A DNA stretch of 64,000 bases, from positions 3,366,001-3,430,000 of the forward strand of contig NZ_LT838813.1 in the NCBI RefSeq assembly GCF_900176595.1, given 5' to 3'. The notes beneath the pieces are model-generated. The model made no database searches and was not told where the DNA came from. It saw only the letters and a list, made by a program, of their open reading frames with translations. Below are positions 61,121 through 64,000 of this stretch, piece by piece (positions within the stretch are counted from its first letter, which is position 1; the number at the start of each line of letters is the position of its first letter). The DNA is from Aquiflexum balticum DSM 16537 (GTDB taxonomy: Bacteria > Bacteroidota > Bacteroidia > Cytophagales > Cyclobacteriaceae). Made by a program: the position numbers and the translations under genes.

Positions 61121-63148
61121 TTATTTCAAAGGCAAATAGACCTTGAGTGAATCGGGAATGATCCGGTTGTTTTCGGTTGCATATCTGTTGGAGTTCCTAT
61201 AGTTTTCGAACTCGCGGGACAGTTTTTCTTTCAGTTTGATATCAGTGATCGGTTCCATACCCATGTTGTCATAAAGCCTGTAAAGTTGGTTGTCGGACAA
61301 CACATATTCATTGCTGAGATAATCAATAAGTTGGTTTTTATTTCTCATCAATGGATTTGAAATGTTGGATTGGAAAACCGATGAAGTGTCCATGACATAT
61401 CCTTTCCAGGCAGTCATTGATGGTAAATCCAGTTCATAATGGGATTTAAGAAATCCTAAAAGAGTAGGAGTGATCTCAAAATGGGTAGTGATTCCATGAA
61501 TTCTTTTTGGTCTTTGGAGTTTTTCAGAGAAGATCATTATGGGCACATGGAATCTGTCTATGGTAGTGGCTAAAGGAATTTCGGGTAGCCTGTGGTCACC
61601 TGTAATGATGAATATGGTATTTTCGTATTTGGGCATTTTTTTATACTCCTCAAAAAATTCCTTGATGGCTTCATCCACATATAGAATACTGGCATACATG
61701 CTTTGGTATTTTCTGTAATTGGCCACCTCCATCGGATTGGCTCTCAGGGTTTTGGAAATATATGTTTCAAATAGATCGAAATACCTTTGTTCATCCGGAA
61801 TCAAAAAAGGGTCGTGGGAAGTTTGTGTTTGAAAAACGGACAGCTGTGCTTGTCTCATTTCCCTTGGGATTTTTCTCATGCCATTTTCAAACATGGCCTT
61901 GTCAGGATAACCCCAGGAAAACCCTGATTTCGAAGGGGTTTCTTCAAAATCCGCATCGAAGGATGACATATCCAGAATTCTATCCACTTTTTGGTATTCC
62001 AAAAAAGAGCCGACGTTATCAAAATTCTTATCTGCTCCAATATGGTAATTGGTGAAATAGCCGTTGTGCTTCAAAATAGAGAATAAGGATAAATGCAGGG
62101 GGTATTCCGGTGCCTGTTCCATAAATCCATTTTGGGCAAAAGGAAGAGAACCAAAGATTCCTGTGAGTACCCCAAAAGTTCTGCCGGTAGTAGATAGCCC
62201 GTTTTTCCAATACAGAGAATGATTGCTGAGTGAATCCAAGAATGGTGTAAAACTCCCCAAATATGCATCTTCACCGGAATAAGCTTTTCCTAAACCTTCT
62301 ACAATCACAAAAACCAAATCAGGGATACTATCGAAATTACTGAAATACGGACTGAGAACATCCGGATAGTTGTTTTCGTGCAAGAACGGGTAATTTGGCT
62401 CTACAAAGTTTTTTTGGACAAGAAGGTTGGTTTTACTGGGTGGGGAAAGGAAAAAATCAAAATAGATATAATCTTTGTTAGTGAAATAATTATAGGATTG
62501 ATTGTAAAAATAAAAAGATTTATTTGCTATCAGATTTTTTTCCAGTTCAGGTCTTTCTTTAAGCTCTTTTTCAGGTAAAAAGTTGTAGGTGATTATAAAA
62601 GCATAACAAATCATAGTCAAACCTGCGGAAAAATTAAAAGTCAAAGGGATGTGTTTTCCCAAACTCAAAATATAGTAAACAGCAGCAAATAAGAATAGTG
62701 AGGCTCCGATATTGACAATATTTAATTCTCCTGAAGCTTTGACTGTAGCCAAAACATCATCAACGGAATAAGCATATAAATCTTCTCCTAAGGGTAAAAG
62801 CATTTTTGTAAAATAAAAGAAAAGGCCACCTTGAAGAAGTGTAAGTATTGTGGTAGAGAATATCAGTAAGATTTGGCTGAATTTTTGAAATTTCAGACCT
62901 AATGGGAGGTAAATAATCAGAAGAAAACCCAAAATATAGAAAACCCACAAAAGGTCATACACTGTTCCCATCAGCATAATTTCACTTTTATTAAAAGATA
63001 AATCATGCATTGAAAACACAGTGCGAATCTCTAAGAAGCGCAACAGCAAAAGACACAAAATAAAAGGGACTCCGATTTGCCAGAATTTGACAAATGATTT
63101 TTTTAAATTCAGTATTAAATCTGAACTGATTGATTCTTGGGTAGACAT
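61121..63148 (-). CDS. LtaS/sulfatase-like membrane phosphotransferase
   Basis: A 675-residue protein with about five N-terminal helices (22-40, 60-80, 88-118, 145-163, 175-192) followed by a large periplasmic sulfatase-fold domain (about 245-670). The domain has LVFVIVEGLGKAYSG (Glu284 as metal ligand), the nucleophile region GLSTTGRTFGVLTG with Thr321 or Thr324, SVFQTQTSHDPF, and FIITGDHR near the second metal site. This arrangement is shared by lipoteichoic-acid synthase, phosphoglycerol transferase and phosphoethanolamine transferase. In a Gram-negative host, transfer of glycerol phosphate or ethanolamine phosphate to a glycan is likely. It converges on the exopolysaccharide operon with only 4 bp between stop codons. 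Confidence 0.88.
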   Translation of the reverse strand: MSTQESISSDLILNLKKSFVKFWQIGVPFILCLLLLRFLEIRTVFSMHDLSFNKSEIMLMGTVYDLLWVFYILGFLLIIYLPLGLKFQKFSQILLIFSTTILTLLQGGLFFYFTKMLLPLGEDLYAYSVDDVLATVKASGELNIVNIGASLFLFAAVYYILSLGKHIPLTFNFSAGLTMICYAFIITYNFLPEKELKERPELEKNLIANKSFYFYNQSYNYFTNKDYIYFDFFLSPPSKTNLLVQKNFVEPNYPFLHENNYPDVLSPYFSNFDSIPDLVFVIVEGLGKAYSGEDAYLGSFTPFLDSLSNHSLYWKNGLSTTGRTFGVLTGIFGSLPFAQNGFMEQAPEYPLHLSLFSILKHNGYFTNYHIGADKNFDNVGSFLEYQKVDRILDMSSFDADFEETPSKSGFSWGYPDKAMFENGMRKIPREMRQAQLSVFQTQTSHDPFLIPDEQRYFDLFETYISKTLRANPMEVANYRKYQSMYASILYVDEAIKEFFEEYKKMPKYENTIFIITGDHRLPEIPLATTIDRFHVPIMIFSEKLQRPKRIHGITTHFEITPTLLGFLKSHYELDLPSMTAWKGYVMDTSSVFQSNISNPLMRNKNQLIDYLSNEYVLSDNQLYRLYDNMGMEPITDIKLKEKLSREFENYRNSNRYATENNRIIPDSLKVYLPLK

Positions 63149-63235
63149 GGGTAATTAAGTCTGAAAATAAAACTCAAGGGGCAATACAATCATTTTTTTT
63201 CTAAAATTCCTATCTTGCCGGATTAAAGGATAAAT

Positions 63236-63781
63236 ATGAAAAATAAAGGGGTCTTAATTAAAGAACTTTGCAAAAATATTTCCACAACGGGAGCAATTAC
63301 TTTCAGTTCTACTTCATTGGTTAACAAAATGTTATCCTATGCGAATTTTGAGGGATTGAAATTTATAGTTGAGTTGGGTGGGGGTGATGGCAGTATTACC
63401 AAGGGAATAGTTGAAAGAATGGATCCTGACGCTTTGTTGCTTGTTTTTGAAATCAATAAACCTTTTTGTGAGGCTCTTGAAAAACAATTTCCCCAGGATA
63501 ATGTAAAAATCATCTGTGATTCGGCTGAAAATCTTGACAAATATCTCAATGGACAAAAAGTTGACATCATCCTTTCCTCTTTGCCTTTGACTTTGATCAA
63601 GAAAGATGCAAGAGAAGAAATCTATAAAAAGAGTAAAAATGCGATAAATGGTCAAGGAAAATTTATCCAAATCTGTTACTCGTATTTATTGAAATATCAG
63701 TTTGCAGGCTACTTCGGAAACATCAAAAGTTATTTATCTGTCAAAAATTTTCCCCCGACTTTTATTCTGGTCTGTAATTGA
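63236..63781 (+). CDS. SAM-dependent methyltransferase, phospholipid N-methyltransferase-like
   Basis: A 181-residue class I methyltransferase. The SAM-binding motif I is IVELGGGDGSITKGI (44-58), preceded by AITFSSTSLVNKML (20-33), the usual lead-in of PmtA-like phospholipid methyltransferases. The acidic end of strand 2 is LLVFEINKPFCEAL and the later SSLPL (near 114-118) matches the SGLP motif of this group. The protein is a little shorter than typical members but ends cleanly with a stop. It has no membrane helix, consistent with a peripheral cytoplasmic enzyme. The substrate, phosphatidylethanolamine or a ribosomal target, is not certain. Confidence 0.78.
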   Translation: MKNKGVLIKELCKNISTTGAITFSSTSLVNKMLSYANFEGLKFIVELGGGDGSITKGIVERMDPDALLLVFEINKPFCEALEKQFPQDNVKIICDSAENLDKYLNGQKVDIILSSLPLTLIKKDAREEIYKKSKNAINGQGKFIQICYSYLLKYQFAGYFGNIKSYLSVKNFPPTFILVCN

Positions 63782-63821
63782 TTGATAAACTTTCAATTTA
63801 GTAGTTTGATTTCCTATGTAA

Positions 63822-64000
63822 ATGACCTCAAGAAATTACATAGAACCCAATATTCTTGCACTGGCCATTTTGGAAATGTGCAGAATGAGAAAAGGGCAAA
63901 GTTTTTGTCCTTCTGATGTTGTAAAATGGCTTTACCCGCAGGATTGGGAGTTTTTTCTGACAGATATCAGGATTGAAATGATGCGTCTTTACAAAGAGGG
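63822..64000 (+). CDS. DUF3253 protein, C-terminus beyond window edge
   Basis: The first 59 codons of a gene that runs off the right edge, from the ATG at 63822. The sequence MTSRNYIEPNILALAILEMC leads into RKGQSFCPSDVVKWLYPQDW and then LTDIRIEMMRLYKEG. The CPSDV...LYPQDWE pattern is the hallmark of DUF3253, a small winged-helix-like domain of unknown function that normally continues with a Gly and a basic strand. The gene begins 40 bp after the methyltransferase stop and may be in the same operon. Nothing visible suggests it is broken. Confidence 0.85.
   Translation, partial: MTSRNYIEPNILALAILEMCRMRKGQSFCPSDVVKWLYPQDWEFFLTDIRIEMMRLYKE

Overview
The window looks like a chromosomal segment of a low-GC Bacteroidota bacterium, most likely order Cytophagales (Cyclobacteriaceae-like). 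The signs are gldC (gliding motility), a TonB-dependent receptor with an N-terminal carboxypeptidase-regulatory-like domain, the ftsX/DUF3098/uppP/truB/ribF gene order, a split metH, lipoproteins with loose lipoboxes, and promoters of the Bacteroidota type (TAnnTTTG at -7). The taxon is inferred from gene content, not from a database search. I saw no tRNA, rRNA, CRISPR array, prophage or complete insertion sequence.

Layout. 1-2430: edge-truncated secreted protein, a ParS/RES toxin-antitoxin pair with an operator-like half-site array, and fmt. 2729-9376: a small membrane protein, a three-gene RND efflux operon (adaptor, permease, outer-membrane factor) and a small lipoprotein. 9641-18979: secreted S9-type peptidase, a 1443-residue hybrid PAS/GAF histidine kinase, an internally duplicated probable beta-barrel protein and a lipoprotein RidA homologue. 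19132-24035: promoter, SAM-I riboswitch, split metH and metF. 24145-28409: unknown repeat protein, HMG-CoA lyase, PepSY membrane protein, Na/Pi cotransporter. 28840-33771: universal stress protein, SDR, Crp/Fnr regulator with FNR-type boxes beside it, carbonic anhydrase and SulP transporter. 34124-37120: TonB receptor, followed on the map by a MITE-like repeat. 37584-43968: gldC, scoB, scoA, ribF, truB, uppP, DUF3098, ftsX, pdeM. 44114-47885: DUF2147 protein, VOC protein, metX, metY and a second SAM riboswitch. 48167-50492: a RelE-like toxin-antitoxin pair, a YbjQ protein and an NlpC/P60 lipoprotein. 50558-54984: three tandem exported amidohydrolase-like proteins. 55237-61116: an exopolysaccharide-type operon (response regulator, membrane HEAT protein, GT2 synthase, YaiO barrel, unknown membrane protein) facing an LtaS/sulfatase-like protein. 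63236-64000: a phospholipid-methyltransferase-like protein and the start of a DUF3253 protein.

How the parts fit. Methionine synthesis is controlled at two separated loci (metH-metF and metY-metX), each behind its own S-box aptamer, so both should respond to S-adenosylmethionine. HMG-CoA lyase and the ScoAB CoA transferase could pass acetoacetate between them. The Crp/Fnr protein has the ExxSR recognition signature of FNR, and a perfect TTGAT-N4-ATCAA site lies before the adjacent SDR gene, which suggests a small local regulon.

Most worth a second look: the 55237-61116 exopolysaccharide-type operon with its uncharacterised 400-residue last protein and membrane-anchored HEAT protein; the amidohydrolase triplet, in which only the middle member keeps the metal ligands; two intergenic tracts of degenerate repeats phased at exactly 7 nt; and the FNR-type box pair. 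Homology calls are from motif recognition only and no searches were run.
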